From the NCBI GenBank assembly GCA_020186115.1, contig WSYJ01000060.1:2790001-2854000 (forward strand): DNA of 64,000 nt, written 5' to 3'. Below the pieces are notes generated by a model. It saw nothing but the letters and a program-made list of their open reading frames with translations, was not told the origin of the DNA and ran no database searches. The position numbers were made by a program, and so were the translations under genes. Shown one piece after another: positions 1 through 9,899 of the stretch (the first letter of the stretch is position 1; each line of letters opens with the position of its first letter). Source of the stretch: Histomonas meleagridis. Its lineage: Eukaryota > Parabasalia > Tritrichomonadida > Dientamoebidae.

Positions 1-15
1 CATGAATTCTTTATT

Positions 16-825
16 TTATTCTTTCTTTTTCAAAACCTTTTTAAGTGCATCATGCCTCGATTTCCCTTGTCTCATTAATGTATCAAAATCTTTTCTTTCT
101 TCATTTGTGAGCAATTCAATTGATGCATCATCATCATCAATTGTCTCTTGAAAAAGAAATGGACTAATGCCTGCAAGGAAAAAAGCGTTTTCAAGATTAA
201 GCAAATTATTATCAAATCCATTTTTATATGATTTTTCTGCTTTCTTTCGAACAACACTTAGTAGCGCTGGGTTAATGTCTATAAATTCTGATATACGTTG
301 GATTTCTTTATGTTGCGCAAAGCAATTAAGATCTTTGTCGTATAATGCATCTAAATGGAGTCTGCCATAATTATCATCAAAGATATCAATGAGCTGCCGT
401 AAATTCTCAATATTTTGTTCATTTTGTTCTTGTGGATTTTCAACTATCTCATTTTCTTCTTGATGTGTTTGTATTTCTGGTAGCATTGGTGCATCTTCCT
501 TTATTTCTGTTAAAATTATGGGCTGTGAATTTGGTGTTTCTTCCTTTACTTCTGTTGAAATTATAGGTTGCTGTGCATTTGGAATTTTCTCTTCTTCTAT
601 CTGACGCTTTTTTTCATAGACAACAATTCTTGAATTTTCTTGTATATTTGAAAGAGGGTTAGGATCTTTTAAAATCAAACCATTGCAAATAAATTTGTAA
701 TCAGAATCGGGTGAAAACCCATACTGCGAAACAAGAACTTGAGTGAGTTGTTCGAGAGTTAAATCCTTTGAGATTTCTATTGTAAAACATGGTTTTTGTA
801 GCAATTGTACTACAATTTTCAGCAT
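16..825 (-). CDS. Ubiquitin-like domain protein (Rad23/ubiquilin-like organisation)
   Basis: 269 residues from an ATG at 825. Residues about 1-72 read as a ubiquitin-like fold: a beta-rich start, an L-T-x-E-Q-L-T helix, then KFICNGLILKD and a closing strand ending IVVYEKK. A charged E/Q/P-rich linker follows (about 75-140, with a repeated QPIILTEIKE-type segment). The C-terminal half is helical: NIENLRQLIDIF, a segment resembling STI1/XPC-binding helices (ISEFIDINPALLSVV), then LTNEERKDFDTLMRQGKSR, which resembles a UBA helix pair. This order suggests a proteasome shuttle factor, but the UBA match is weak, so the role is inferred. Its ATG lies 6 bp from the next divergent gene's ATG. Confidence 0.55.
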   Translation of the reverse strand: MLKIVVQLLQKPCFTIEISKDLTLEQLTQVLVSQYGFSPDSDYKFICNGLILKDPNPLSNIQENSRIVVYEKKRQIEEEKIPNAQQPIISTEVKEETPNSQPIILTEIKEDAPMLPEIQTHQEENEIVENPQEQNEQNIENLRQLIDIFDDNYGRLHLDALYDKDLNCFAQHKEIQRISEFIDINPALLSVVRKKAEKSYKNGFDNNLLNLENAFFLAGISPFLFQETIDDDDASIELLTNEERKDFDTLMRQGKSRHDALKKVLKKKE

Positions 826-831
826 TGAGAC

Positions 832-2088
832 ATGTTATGTGAAATAAACACCAAAATGAAGAAAAAAAGCATTTCTAAGCCTAAGAAGATTATGATTACC
901 ATTTTACTTATTATAATAGGTATTGCTTTATACCTCATATTTAGAAACAAAAAAGAAGATGAAATAAGTGATCTTCCACTTCCATATATTTATAATACAG
1001 AATTTTTAAATACACTTAATACCTTCCAATCACTAGAAAATCATAACGAAATCCTTGTTATACATGGCCCCAAAGGCATTGGAAAATCAAGAGGATTATT
1101 AGAATTTTCCAATAAGGTCTTAACAGAGAATCGCCTTGTCATCAACTTTGATTTCCAAATGCTTCACAACTTCTCTACAGACTCCGATATTATTGAGTTA
1201 ATTAAACATTCTCTTATCCACAGCTTCCAAAAGTTTGATGGTCATCTTTATCGTCAGAAAAGTATCCAAGAGTCAATTGATCTTCTCAAGTCCCTTACCC
1301 ATGTCTTTCAGGTTCGTAATTCCAAATTAGAATCACACTCAATCAAAGATACCAAACTTTTACACTGTCTTAACTCCATTCTCCGACTTATTTCACCCAT
1401 TTCCGACAAGCCAGACATCTCCATCAACTTTATGTTCAAAGGATTTGAAGCGATATCCAAATCGTTCCGACCAATTATCATCATTAATTCACCCGAAAAC
1501 CTTTTCAAAGTCAACACAACACTTTCCAACACCATTTATTCAGGTTTTCTACGTTCATTACAACAATCGCAACACGACTCAACGCATTACGGAATTATCA
1601 TTGAAGTCAGTGACGAGTTATATCTTTTGGAACAACTTAAATATTATTCGGAGCATAATACGAACTTCCGTTTGTTCAAAGTTGGCGAATTTGAACTTGA
1701 AGATGCGCGTGTTCCATTTTTACCAATGTTTAAGCCAGCACAAGAACAGCGAATGTTTGAACGCTTTGGGGGAAATGGGAAACACTTTGCTTTTGTTCAT
1801 GAGTTAATGCGAAATGGGAAAACATTTAACGACGCATTTAATATGACGAAAGAGAACGTCAAAAACAATTTTATGAATTTTGTTGTTGATAAAGAAAATG
1901 TGACAAATACATTGGAAATGTTAAAAGTAATGAAAGAAAAAGAAGTGAAAATCGATTTAAATGAAGATAACTATGTAAAGGAATTGGTGAAAGAGGGAAT
2001 AATGACTGTAGTGAAAGATGGAAAGGTGGCAGCGGCTGAACAAGCATACATACATTGTGCTAACGAAATACTAAGTGGAAAAGTATGA
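832..2088 (+). CDS. Membrane-anchored P-loop ATPase (STAND/archaeal-ATPase-like)
   Basis: 418 residues. A lysine-rich N-terminus is followed by one hydrophobic segment (about residues 20-37), then a cytosolic-type domain with a clear Walker A, GPKGIGKS, at 79-86. A hydrophobic strand PIIIINSPE (about 210-218) is the best Walker B candidate. These features fit a P-loop NTPase tethered by an N-terminal signal anchor. Specific function unknown. The true start may be the in-frame ATG at 856, which puts the basic cluster and membrane helix at the very N-terminus; the ATG at 832 would leave only 6 bp to the divergent neighbour. The 3' end is noticeably less AT-rich than the 5' half. Confidence 0.6.
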   Translation: MLCEINTKMKKKSISKPKKIMITILLIIIGIALYLIFRNKKEDEISDLPLPYIYNTEFLNTLNTFQSLENHNEILVIHGPKGIGKSRGLLEFSNKVLTENRLVINFDFQMLHNFSTDSDIIELIKHSLIHSFQKFDGHLYRQKSIQESIDLLKSLTHVFQVRNSKLESHSIKDTKLLHCLNSILRLISPISDKPDISINFMFKGFEAISKSFRPIIIINSPENLFKVNTTLSNTIYSGFLRSLQQSQHDSTHYGIIIEVSDELYLLEQLKYYSEHNTNFRLFKVGEFELEDARVPFLPMFKPAQEQRMFERFGGNGKHFAFVHELMRNGKTFNDAFNMTKENVKNNFMNFVVDKENVTNTLEMLKVMKEKEVKIDLNEDNYVKELVKEGIMTVVKDGKVAAAEQAYIHCANEILSGKV

Positions 2089-2387
2089 AAATTTATCTGA
2101 AAGATATTTTTGAGTAAAATGGATTTAAACATGAATGAAAATTTGCAAATAAATAATTTAAAATTATAAAAAGATTTTAATTATAAGTTGAATGCTTTTG
2201 AACTTATATTTGTTATCAATGAATAATAAAAATGTTTTCTTGGAATTTAATTTCATAAACATTATAGTTTTAAAAAGCAAATATGTCGTGTGATTAAGTT
2301 ATCTTATGTTTTCGAATGAAATTCAATAAAGAAACAAAAAAAACTGAAAACTTTCAATCTGAAGCCTAATTTTTATGGAAGAATCTT
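2089..2387. other. Intergenic, AT-rich
   Basis: No ORF or RNA gene seen. TCAATCT about 30 nt before the ATG at 2388 resembles the trichomonad initiator (TCAYTWY). Confidence 0.5.
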
Positions 2388-3686
2388 ATGTTTCCCATCA
2401 TTTTCCTTATATATTCTGTATTTGGCTGTTATGGAGAAGCTGCATCCAGTAAAGCTGCAATTGTACTGATTTCAAGAATGAAAAATACATATTTTTCACA
2501 TTATAATAATATGTTCAATGAAATGAAGTCACATTTACCAAGTCATACATCAATTTGCATAAGCCAAGGGCAAAAAGTAATTAAACTAATCAGACGACAA
2601 TTGAAATATGAATATCCGAATTTTGCTTTATTTCAAAATGGTTTCTTTGTTTCCTTAATAACAGGAAACCTCACGTATAAAGATCTTACTTCTATTCTTA
2701 ATTCACTACTAAATCCTATTTATTATAAAATTGATAAACCAGAAGAAATCAAAAATCGTAGTTATTTCCAGAAAAATTACACACTTATTTATCAAAACAA
2801 TGATGTCAACGACAAAGTTATACCAACCTTAGCATTTAAGCTTCGTGACGACCCTATTTCTCTAGTTCATTCTATAGGGCGATATTCTGTTTCATTAGTT
2901 AACAACAAAAAACGTGAAATTTCACGTTTTTTTGGTTCTCCAGAATCCATTTTAGATTGGACTAAAGCTAAAATTGGCATCACGCCTCCGTTTCCTTTCC
3001 ATTCTCCAAATTCTCCACTTTTCCTATCGGTTTCCGACGGTTATACTACTCAATCTAATGAAGAAATTCTTGATCAAATTTCATATTTACTTCCACCGAA
3101 TTATGTTTTAGGATATGCTAATTGGTATCGTGACCATGAGTTTCTTAAGCTATGCCGAACATCACCAAACAATCAAAGTTATGTGATTCTCAAACCGAAC
3201 AAACGTTGTTATTTATTTGTTGATGATGATGTTGTTTCCATTAAACTTTTACAACAATTTATATCCAATGTTCAAGGAGACAAATATGACACAATTATTC
3301 ATGTAAATAGTACAAAAAGAATGTTTAGACATATAATACCATTAAATGCTACACAATTTCCATTGAAAATTCCCGGCGACAAATGTTCTGTTCTTTATAT
3401 GTCGAATTTTAGATCTGTTTCAAATCCATTTGCTTTAAATACTTATGCAAAAGTAGCGAAAATGCTCTTAACTAAGAACTTGAGATTCTATGAAATCGAT
3501 GCATCATTAAATAGTATGCCGGAATATGCGCCAAATAATGATGAATTTCCAATGGTTGCAATGTGGGGGCAAAATGATGTAAGACCGAAAATTTTTAAAA
3601 ATATAATGAGCGAGTCATCATTAACTAGTTGGATAAAGAAAACAGCGAAATTATTGTGTAACATTGATGAAAGTGATTACAATTAA
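2388..3686 (+). CDS. Secreted/ER thioredoxin-fold-like protein without CxxC
   Basis: 432 residues. The N-terminal 17 or so residues form a cleavable-type signal peptide (MFPIIFLIYSVFGCYG). Residues about 75-110 (YPNFALFQNGFFVSLITGNLT, then a helix) look like the C-terminal half of a thioredoxin fold, and about 230-320 (KRCYLFVDDD, a helix, YDTIIHVN) like a second such domain. This is the layout of a PDI-related protein, but no CxxC motif is present, so redox catalysis is unlikely. No KDEL-type retrieval signal: the end is NIDESDYN. Family assignment is inference from secondary-structure pattern only; an unrelated secreted protein cannot be excluded. Confidence 0.4.
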   Translation: MFPIIFLIYSVFGCYGEAASSKAAIVLISRMKNTYFSHYNNMFNEMKSHLPSHTSICISQGQKVIKLIRRQLKYEYPNFALFQNGFFVSLITGNLTYKDLTSILNSLLNPIYYKIDKPEEIKNRSYFQKNYTLIYQNNDVNDKVIPTLAFKLRDDPISLVHSIGRYSVSLVNNKKREISRFFGSPESILDWTKAKIGITPPFPFHSPNSPLFLSVSDGYTTQSNEEILDQISYLLPPNYVLGYANWYRDHEFLKLCRTSPNNQSYVILKPNKRCYLFVDDDVVSIKLLQQFISNVQGDKYDTIIHVNSTKRMFRHIIPLNATQFPLKIPGDKCSVLYMSNFRSVSNPFALNTYAKVAKMLLTKNLRFYEIDASLNSMPEYAPNNDEFPMVAMWGQNDVRPKIFKNIMSESSLTSWIKKTAKLLCNIDESDYN

Positions 3687-4007
3687 ATAATATAAATAAA
3701 TATTAAAATGTGTTTGATTTTGTAAATGATATTTTAGTATAAATGTAATAATGAGTTCAATCGAAGCATCATTGAATTTAATTAAATGAGCGCAAATACT
3801 CATAAACTTAAATTTTCTAAAACTAACATATGTTTTGGGAGTTTTAAGGGGTACGATCAAAATCAATTTTTTCAATACTTTCGAAAAAACATGTTTGTGT
3901 TAGTGGTACTCACCATCTGATTTCAGAAGTTTTTTAAAAACAAAAAACACGAAACTAAAAATTATTTACTTTAGAACACACAATATTTTATTATTTATTT
4001 ATCTTAA
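3687..4007. other. Intergenic between convergent genes
   Basis: AT-rich with no coding signal. It separates the 3' ends of the thioredoxin-like and BspA-like genes. Confidence 0.5.
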
Positions 4008-5375
4008 TTACATTTGCACAATAAATTTATCTTCTTTGAAGTCATCTGCAAAAGGATCTTCTTCAATATTTGATATAGATATTCCTGTTGTGAATGTGTT
4101 TGTTGTTTGGTTATTATCATTTTGTTGTTCTGAAATTTCATTTTCGGCAATTTCTTCTTTTTTATTTTTAATTCGAATCAATAATATAATTAATAATGAA
4201 ATTATAATAATAATAACAACAACAATAACGCAAACGATTATTATGATAATTGTTGTTTTGTTGTCATTTGTTTGAAATTCGTTATTATAAATAAATGTAA
4301 AGAAGTTCGAATAATAAATATAATATGTCGAATAAATAATAACTGTGTAATCATAATATATAAATTCTGTTTCAATATAAATATACGAAGAATTAATTGC
4401 AATTAGTGAAAGCGATTTCGTTTGCATTTCATAATAAGTAAACGAATGTGTAATAGATAATGTGACCGTTAATAAGTATGAAAAAGATTTCGTTAAATCA
4501 TCTTGAAATGATTCAGTAAATGTATTCGATTTTGAATATGTATTATTACTACTGAATGAATGCGGAGCCGAAAATGTATTTGAATCAGAAAATGTATTAC
4601 TTCGACTGAATGTGTGTGATGAAGAAAATGAAATTGTTGCAATCGGGCTGCAGTTTCCTTCTGCATTGTCTTTGTAAACATCTAAATTTCCAAATCTACA
4701 TCCTACATATGTTGGATATGTGATAACACTTGCTGTAACATTATAAAATGTATTATCTCCAAAACTTGGTTCTGTATCTCCATAATAATAAATGCATTCA
4801 AGTGAATTACAATTACCAAATGCTGATTCTCCAATTTCTCTTATTCCAAACCCAAGTGTTAATATTCTGAAATTAGAACATGATGAAAATGCTGAACTCC
4901 CAATTTTTGTGACTGAATTTGGAATTGTAATGCTGTCGATTGATGAACACAATGAAAATGCTGAACCACTAATTGTTGTAACATTTCCGCCAAATATAAT
5001 CCTTTCTAAATTAGAACATGACGAAAACACATAACCTCCAATATCTGAGATAGAATTACCAAAATTAACTGAAATAACTAATGGCCATCCTGAAAATGCA
5101 CCACCTGGAATCGAATAAATTCCTTCACTAATGTTTACAAATTTCGTGATACTTTTATATTGATCAATTTCAGTAAAATCATTTAAATTTGTTATTATTA
5201 ATGTTGAATTATTATCATATAATATTTGAAAGGAATTTATGAAAAATATAACAAAAATTAAAACGTTTTTATGTTTTTTCTTTTCGCATGTTTTCAATTC
5301 GTAATTGGTCAACAAAAATTTCTGAAGAAAAAGTGGTTTTTTCTGAAAAATATTGACATAAACCACTAATATCAT
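4008..5375 (-). CDS. BspA-like leucine-rich-repeat surface protein
   Basis: 455 residues. A hydrophobic N-terminal segment (NVLIFVIFFINSF, about 37-49) acts as signal peptide or anchor. About five TpLRR (LRR_5) repeats of the 23-residue type follow (GNSISDIGGYVFSSCSNLE; ITIPNSVTKIGSSAFSSCS). Then comes a Ser/Thr/Asn stalk with repeated S-N-T-F units (about 245-290), a Tyr/Ile-rich juxtamembrane region, one membrane helix (about 370-398) and a tail ending near DPFADDF. This is the classical trichomonad BspA family of surface proteins implicated in adhesion. The frame opens with an ATG at 5375, but the signal-like segment sits 33 residues in. Another ATG at 5289, just before the signal, is one base out of frame (see findings). 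Confidence 0.8.
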   Translation of the reverse strand: MILVVYVNIFQKKPLFLQKFLLTNYELKTCEKKKHKNVLIFVIFFINSFQILYDNNSTLIITNLNDFTEIDQYKSITKFVNISEGIYSIPGGAFSGWPLVISVNFGNSISDIGGYVFSSCSNLERIIFGGNVTTISGSAFSLCSSIDSITIPNSVTKIGSSAFSSCSNFRILTLGFGIREIGESAFGNCNSLECIYYYGDTEPSFGDNTFYNVTASVITYPTYVGCRFGNLDVYKDNAEGNCSPIATISFSSSHTFSRSNTFSDSNTFSAPHSFSSNNTYSKSNTFTESFQDDLTKSFSYLLTVTLSITHSFTYYEMQTKSLSLIAINSSYIYIETEFIYYDYTVIIYSTYYIYYSNFFTFIYNNEFQTNDNKTTIIIIIVCVIVVVIIIIISLLIILLIRIKNKKEEIAENEISEQQNDNNQTTNTFTTGISISNIEEDPFADDFKEDKFIVQM

Positions 5376-5750
5376 TGAAAAAAGTATTACCTTCAGTCAG
5401 CATACTGGCTATAAAGGATTTATTTTGGGTAATTGTAAAATATGATACTGATAATTTTAATTTGACATTAAATATTTGAAGCACAACTAATGTGTTCTCT
5501 GTACGAGCCAAGAAATCTGGAAATAAACTGGTTTAAAGAAAATAGAATTCTTGTTAAATATATCAAAATTCTGGTTATGAATCTCAACGAATGGATCTTC
5601 TGCATTGTGCCCATGCGCAAGTCCTTCTTTGCAAAGGCTCTTTTTCATATTTGATATTTTTATAGTCGTAAAGAATGGGCTTTCTGGTATATTACTGTTA
5701 CTAAATTGCTTTGTAATGGACGAAACGAGCAGCAAATGAAGAATTCTCAT
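5269..5750 (-). pseudogene. Frameshifted small secreted-type ORF, unrecognised
   Basis: An ATG at 5750 opens an 87-codon frame with a short hydrophobic start (MRILHLLLVSS). It ends at 5487, but a neighbouring frame continues without stops to 5269 as beta-rich sequence (NTLVVLQIFNVKLKLSVSY). Together they look like one protein of about 160 residues broken by a single frameshift near 5510. The second part overlaps the 5' end of the BspA-like gene in another frame, so at most one of the two is used there. No family recognised. It could be chance open frame, although the hydrophobic start and beta pattern argue for a remnant. Confidence 0.3.
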
Positions 5751-6208
5751 GATTCAAGACCTGATATAGTCGAAGGCCTTAACCAAATACACATCGGCTA
5801 ATACAAAAGTTAAAAATCACACGGTTAATATATAAGAAATTTGTTGTTGTTTTTTTGAGGTTTTTCAATTTAACCTGAAATTTTATTTCAATAATTAAAG
5901 GCGCCTACAAAAGGTGGCACTTTAAATGATTATAAAGTCACTTTTAAATAATATAATGAATGAACGCGATAAAACTGAGTCTGGTGGTCGTAATGAGACA
6001 TCTTTGTTGGTGGTAAACATGTTTTAAGTTATTAAATTTCATTAATTTCAAGAGGTATGAATTTTTAATGACATATTAAACATTTCCTTCAAGATATATC
6101 ATATTTTTAAATGAAATATATTAATGTATGTGTGTAAGTATTAATGTCCATATCTAAATACTTCTAAATTAATTGTAATTATATGATATTGACGCAAATC
6201 GTTAAAAT
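5751..6208. other. Intergenic, AT-rich
   Basis: No gene seen. It contains ACACGGTTAAT at about 5820, which resembles the CGGTTA element found upstream of several genes here, but no start codon follows closely. Confidence 0.5.
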
Positions 6209-6607
6209 ATGGCTGATTCTACAGGAAAAGTAACAATTCAGGTGAAAAACGTATACCTTGCAACAAACCTAAAGGCCGGCTTTGTAAACGCTTTATCAAC
6301 TGCTGTGGTTTCATCGTTAATGGAGGAAGCATCATGCAAAGCAGTAGAGATTGCATGCCTTATTAGTGGACAAACATCAATAAGCGCAAAAATGAAATTG
6401 TTTTATCAAAGAATTTCAAGGTTAGGCTCTAATGTTTCTGTTATATCAAGAATTGTTGATATTGATAAAGATGGTATTCATTTTGAAAATTAAGCATCTG
6501 ACGAAAAAGGGATTGTGGGAACAGCAAAACATACAAGGGTGTTTGTTGGTAAAGATGATTTCGAAAAGCGTTGCTACAAAACTGCAAGACTCGCTCACCA
6601 AATTTAG
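6209..6607 (+). pseudogene. FlK-like hotdog thioesterase with in-frame TAA
   Basis: The ATG at 6209 opens 94 codons resembling small single-domain hotdog thioesterases of the FlK (fluoroacetyl-CoA thioesterase-like) type: a central helix with EEASCKAVE, then GQTSISAKMKLFYQRIS and a beta segment with VSVISRIVDIDKDG. TAA at 6491-6493 stops it exactly where the family continues. Reading on in the same frame gives 37 more codons with the expected ending (ASDEKGIVGTAKHTRVFV, then KDDFEKR) to TAG at 6605-6607. The full frame would be 132 residues, normal for the family. Family members hydrolyse acyl-CoA or related thioesters; the substrate here is unknown. The simplest reading is a young pseudogene; stop readthrough or sequence error are alternatives. 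Confidence 0.65.
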
Positions 6608-7470
6608 GTATTGTTTAGATTTGTTCTTTGTCTTTATAAATCGCGTTTTGCTAAAAACATTTATTGAGTTTATTACCTTAACGACGACTATTGTGTGGAC
6701 AATATCAATCGTTTTGGTCAGGAGCAATACTTCGCTTTGTAAAGTTATTCTCTTTAGCTTTTGATGGGTTTCCATAAATTTCGAAATATATTTTTGAATA
6801 ACTAAAAATTCGTCTAATTCTTTAATAATGCTTTTAATATAATAATGTGAAGAATGTCAATTAATATTATAGAAAACAAAAATAAGAAAAAATACTTCAG
6901 CTCATAAAAAATAAAAATTTTGTGACTGTGTGTGGTTGCGTAAATGAATTAGAAATTGAAAATGTATTCGATTTTGTAAATGAATGTGTTGAAATTGGTG
7001 AACACGCACCACAGCATATTCATTATTCACTAGAAATGTCCAAATATTGTTAAATATGTAATAACTGATGACAATATACGGTTCTGAATTGCCAAAATAA
7101 TAAAAGGTTACGTCATTCGGTGGCTTCTTTGAGTTAAGTAAAATTTTTACCTAAAAGTCATTATTTTTAGGACATATAATTTGAAACGTAAAATTGAAAA
7201 ACATATTTTTAGTTCTTCATGTTAAGGTCAGAAGTTGCAGGTTAGAAATAAATATGATAAGATTCTTTTAAAAGAATAGATTATTTGCAAAATAATTTGT
7301 TTGCCAAATAAACTATAAATTTGTCAAATTTTCTTGTTAATATTAAAAAAATCAAGCAAGAAAAATCAATATATCTTAGAGATATTTGTTGTTGCCAAAT
7401 TTTATTTTTTATCTTGTTTTAGTTTTATCTGTGAAATATTTAACAAGCACTGTTAAAAAAATACTTAGGG
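6608..7470. other. Intergenic with BspA-like debris
   Basis: No intact gene. The middle part holds minus-strand fragments of a BspA-like surface gene (separate entry); the rest is featureless AT-rich DNA. Confidence 0.5.
6915..7110 (-). pseudogene. Remnant of BspA-like stalk and juxtamembrane region
   Basis: On the minus strand, 7000-6915 encodes an S/T stalk pattern (HSFTKSNTFSISNSFTQ) like the stalk of the BspA-like gene at 4.0-5.4 kb. 7110-7020 in another frame encodes a Tyr/Ile-rich stretch like its juxtamembrane region (YYFGNSEPYIVISYY, then NNEY). The two pieces are in reversed order relative to intact genes, so the remnant is rearranged. Confidence 0.4.
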
Positions 7471-8798
7471 ATGGATGCAAATGAAAAAAGAATCTTATCT
7501 TCTTTAGTAAGAGATGATTCTGAATCATTAATGGCACTTTTAGAACTAAATAATGCAACAGATTTTAGGCCATCGTTAGCTACATTGGAAGTTCCACCAG
7601 TTCTTAGTAATTCTCCACCATTAATATCAATTGCAATTTATCTTAATTCAAAAAAATGCATTTCATCTCTTTTAATTTACAAATCAAATCTTAATATAAA
7701 AGATAATAAAGGGCGTGGACCAATTCATTTTGCGGCAGCTTTTGATCAGATCGATACTCTTGAACTTTTTGAAAAAGAAGGAGCTAATATGCAATCAGTA
7801 GATAATAAAGGGCGAAATATTCTTCATTATGCAGCATGCTTTGATAACTTATCATTATTTCAATGGATATTAGCGAAACATTTTAATCTCAATATGAACG
7901 ATAACGAAAATTTCACTCCACTTCATTTCGCAGTTGAATCTGGTGATATTAATTTTGTTAGTTATTTATTAGCGAATAAAATTGTTGAGCAAACACCAAA
8001 CATCAAAGGATGGACACCAATTTTACTTGCGGCAAAACATAATCACACAGAAATATTCGAAATGCTTATAAATCATGGAGGTGATTGGAAATCTTGTAAT
8101 GATTTTTATGGAATTTATTTCATGTTTAATTTTTATTATTTAATGTTTATTTAATGTTTTTGAACTTCCTTTACATTATGCTAGTTATAATGGAAATAAG
8201 AAAATGTTAAAGTTATGCATTAAAGATATCGATGATGTTGATGTAAAAACAACTTCAAATCAAACTCCTTTAATTTTTGCTGTTATGAAAAGCCATCCAA
8301 AAATTGTAAAATTTCTTTTAAAAAAAGGTGCAAATCCTTTGATTTGTGGTAATGTTTCTTTTCATTTTTTTGATGTTTTTTTATTTGAATTTCAATTTAT
8401 TTTTTGTTTTTTGGAATGCAATTCATATAGCAGCCGATAAAGGAAATGAAGAAGTCATGCAATACTTAGTTTCAACAAATGTTAATCTTGATGTTAGAGA
8501 TGTTTCTTTATTTTTTAAAATGTTTGTTAAAATTTATTAATGTTTATTCATTTATTTCAAAAGAACTGCGCTACATATTGCTGTTCTATCAGAGAATTTA
8601 GGAGTTTTAAAGATTCTTTTAGCAGCAGGTGCAAATAAAGTGTTAAGAGACAAAAATGGAATGACGCCAAGAATGCTTGCAATTCATTTAAGGAGAGGAG
8701 ATATGTTGGATTTGCTTTTATCAAAATCAGAAATTAAATGTAAGGAAGAAGGTTTTTATTACGGAAGAGGAGGGCGTAGAATATATTATAAGAAATAA
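7471..8798 (+). CDS. Ankyrin-repeat protein interrupted by three intron-like insertions
   Basis: The ATG at 7471 begins an ankyrin protein. The first repeats are contiguous with normal linkers (DNKGRGPIHFAA, DNKGRNILHYAA, DNENFTPLHFAV). The frame then stops at 8154, yet the ankyrin sequence continues. Three T-rich insertions at about 8113-8161, 8351-8411 and 8502-8558 each fall between the end of one repeat and the LPLH/AIHI/ALHI start of the next. Skipping them gives a continuous ankyrin protein to TAA at 8796-8798, including a further normal repeat (RDKNGMTPRMLA) and a basic tail (GRGGRRIYYKK). The repeat segments contain no frameshift or stop. Insertion ends are not GT...AG. This is a gene with non-canonical introns or a very specific pattern of decay. 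Function is presumably protein-protein interaction. Confidence 0.6.
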
Positions 8799-8908
8799 AT
8801 ATGATATATGTTTTATTATGTAAGTATCATACAATTAAGAAAAAGATTGTTTTGTGTTTCTTTCTTATATTTCAATTTACATATAAATTGATTTTAATAA
8901 GTACGAAT

Positions 8909-8981
8909 ACCTTCGTAGCTCAACGGTTAGAGCATAGGACTTTTAATCCTGGGGTTGCGGGTTCGAATCCCGTCGAAGGTG
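8909..8981 (+). tRNA. tRNA-Lys (anticodon TTT)
   Basis: Complete cloverleaf of 73 nt. The acceptor arms ACCTTCG / CGAAGGT pair fully, with discriminator G at 8981. The anticodon loop CTTTTAA carries TTT on a 5-bp stem (TAGGA/TCCTG). The T arm has GGTTCGAATCC, which is also the pol III B box. A T-run follows at about 8984-8989 as a pol III terminator. No CCA is encoded, as expected for a eukaryotic nuclear gene, and there is no intron. Confidence 0.95.
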
Positions 8982-9899
8982 AATTTTTTGTTTTTTTGCA
9001 AACAATTATTGTCATTTATCTAAATTCGTATTTTTTTGTAATAAAAATATTACCAAAAAAGAATGCGGGGGTTGTCCTTGCTCTTTATTATATGATAATT
9101 GGAATGAATTTATAGAAATACTAAAACACATTAATTGATAAAAAATTCATTTGAAAACGTATTGATCTCTGACCAAACTCCATCATTAACCACCAGATGC
9201 GAATCTAATTATTCGAAATATTTTCAGAAAAAATTCTTTCAACATCATTCCCATGATGAAAATATTATGTAGTTAATTTTTTTCAGAATAACCGCTGTCA
9301 TAAAACAGGTTTTTGTGTACTTTATGGTAAATCTCATTCAAAATGTAGTGAATCACTATTTAAAAACACTATTTAAATGCATGGAAAAAAATGACAGTAA
9401 ATGAAAGTGACAGCAAAAAAATTTACAATTTTTCCATACAGTTTTCGAAAATTCGTTCATGATCTCTAATAATTTATGTGAGAGCATAATTAATATACAT
9501 GATTTAACACCTGATAATATTATATTTTGATTAAATATTGCATATTTAATGAGATAAAGATGTTTAAATTTTGGCGCCATGCTTTGAAATATTCAATGAT
9601 GGAAATTTTGTGGCCACTGTTTGCCTCAACCACCACACAATATTTTATCAGAAAAATTGAATAGAAATGATTGAATTTATTATCGTTATTATTCGTTTTT
9701 GCTGAAAAACTAAAAATTTATCGTTTTCATTGATATTAATTCATTATTAATTCGAAATATATATTATATATAATACCGTTGTCACGAAAATAATGTGATA
9801 TTAATATTTTATTTTTCGTAAATTAGTAAATCATAATTTAAAATAAACCTCCACGATATAAACGGTTATACTTCAATTTTTTTAAGCAAAAAAGGCAAA
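8982..9899. other. Intergenic upstream of the kinase-like gene
   Basis: AT-rich and no ORF with coding character. The last 40 nt hold AACGGTTA (9861-9868) and TCAATTT, resembling an initiator, just before the ATG at 9900. Confidence 0.5.
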
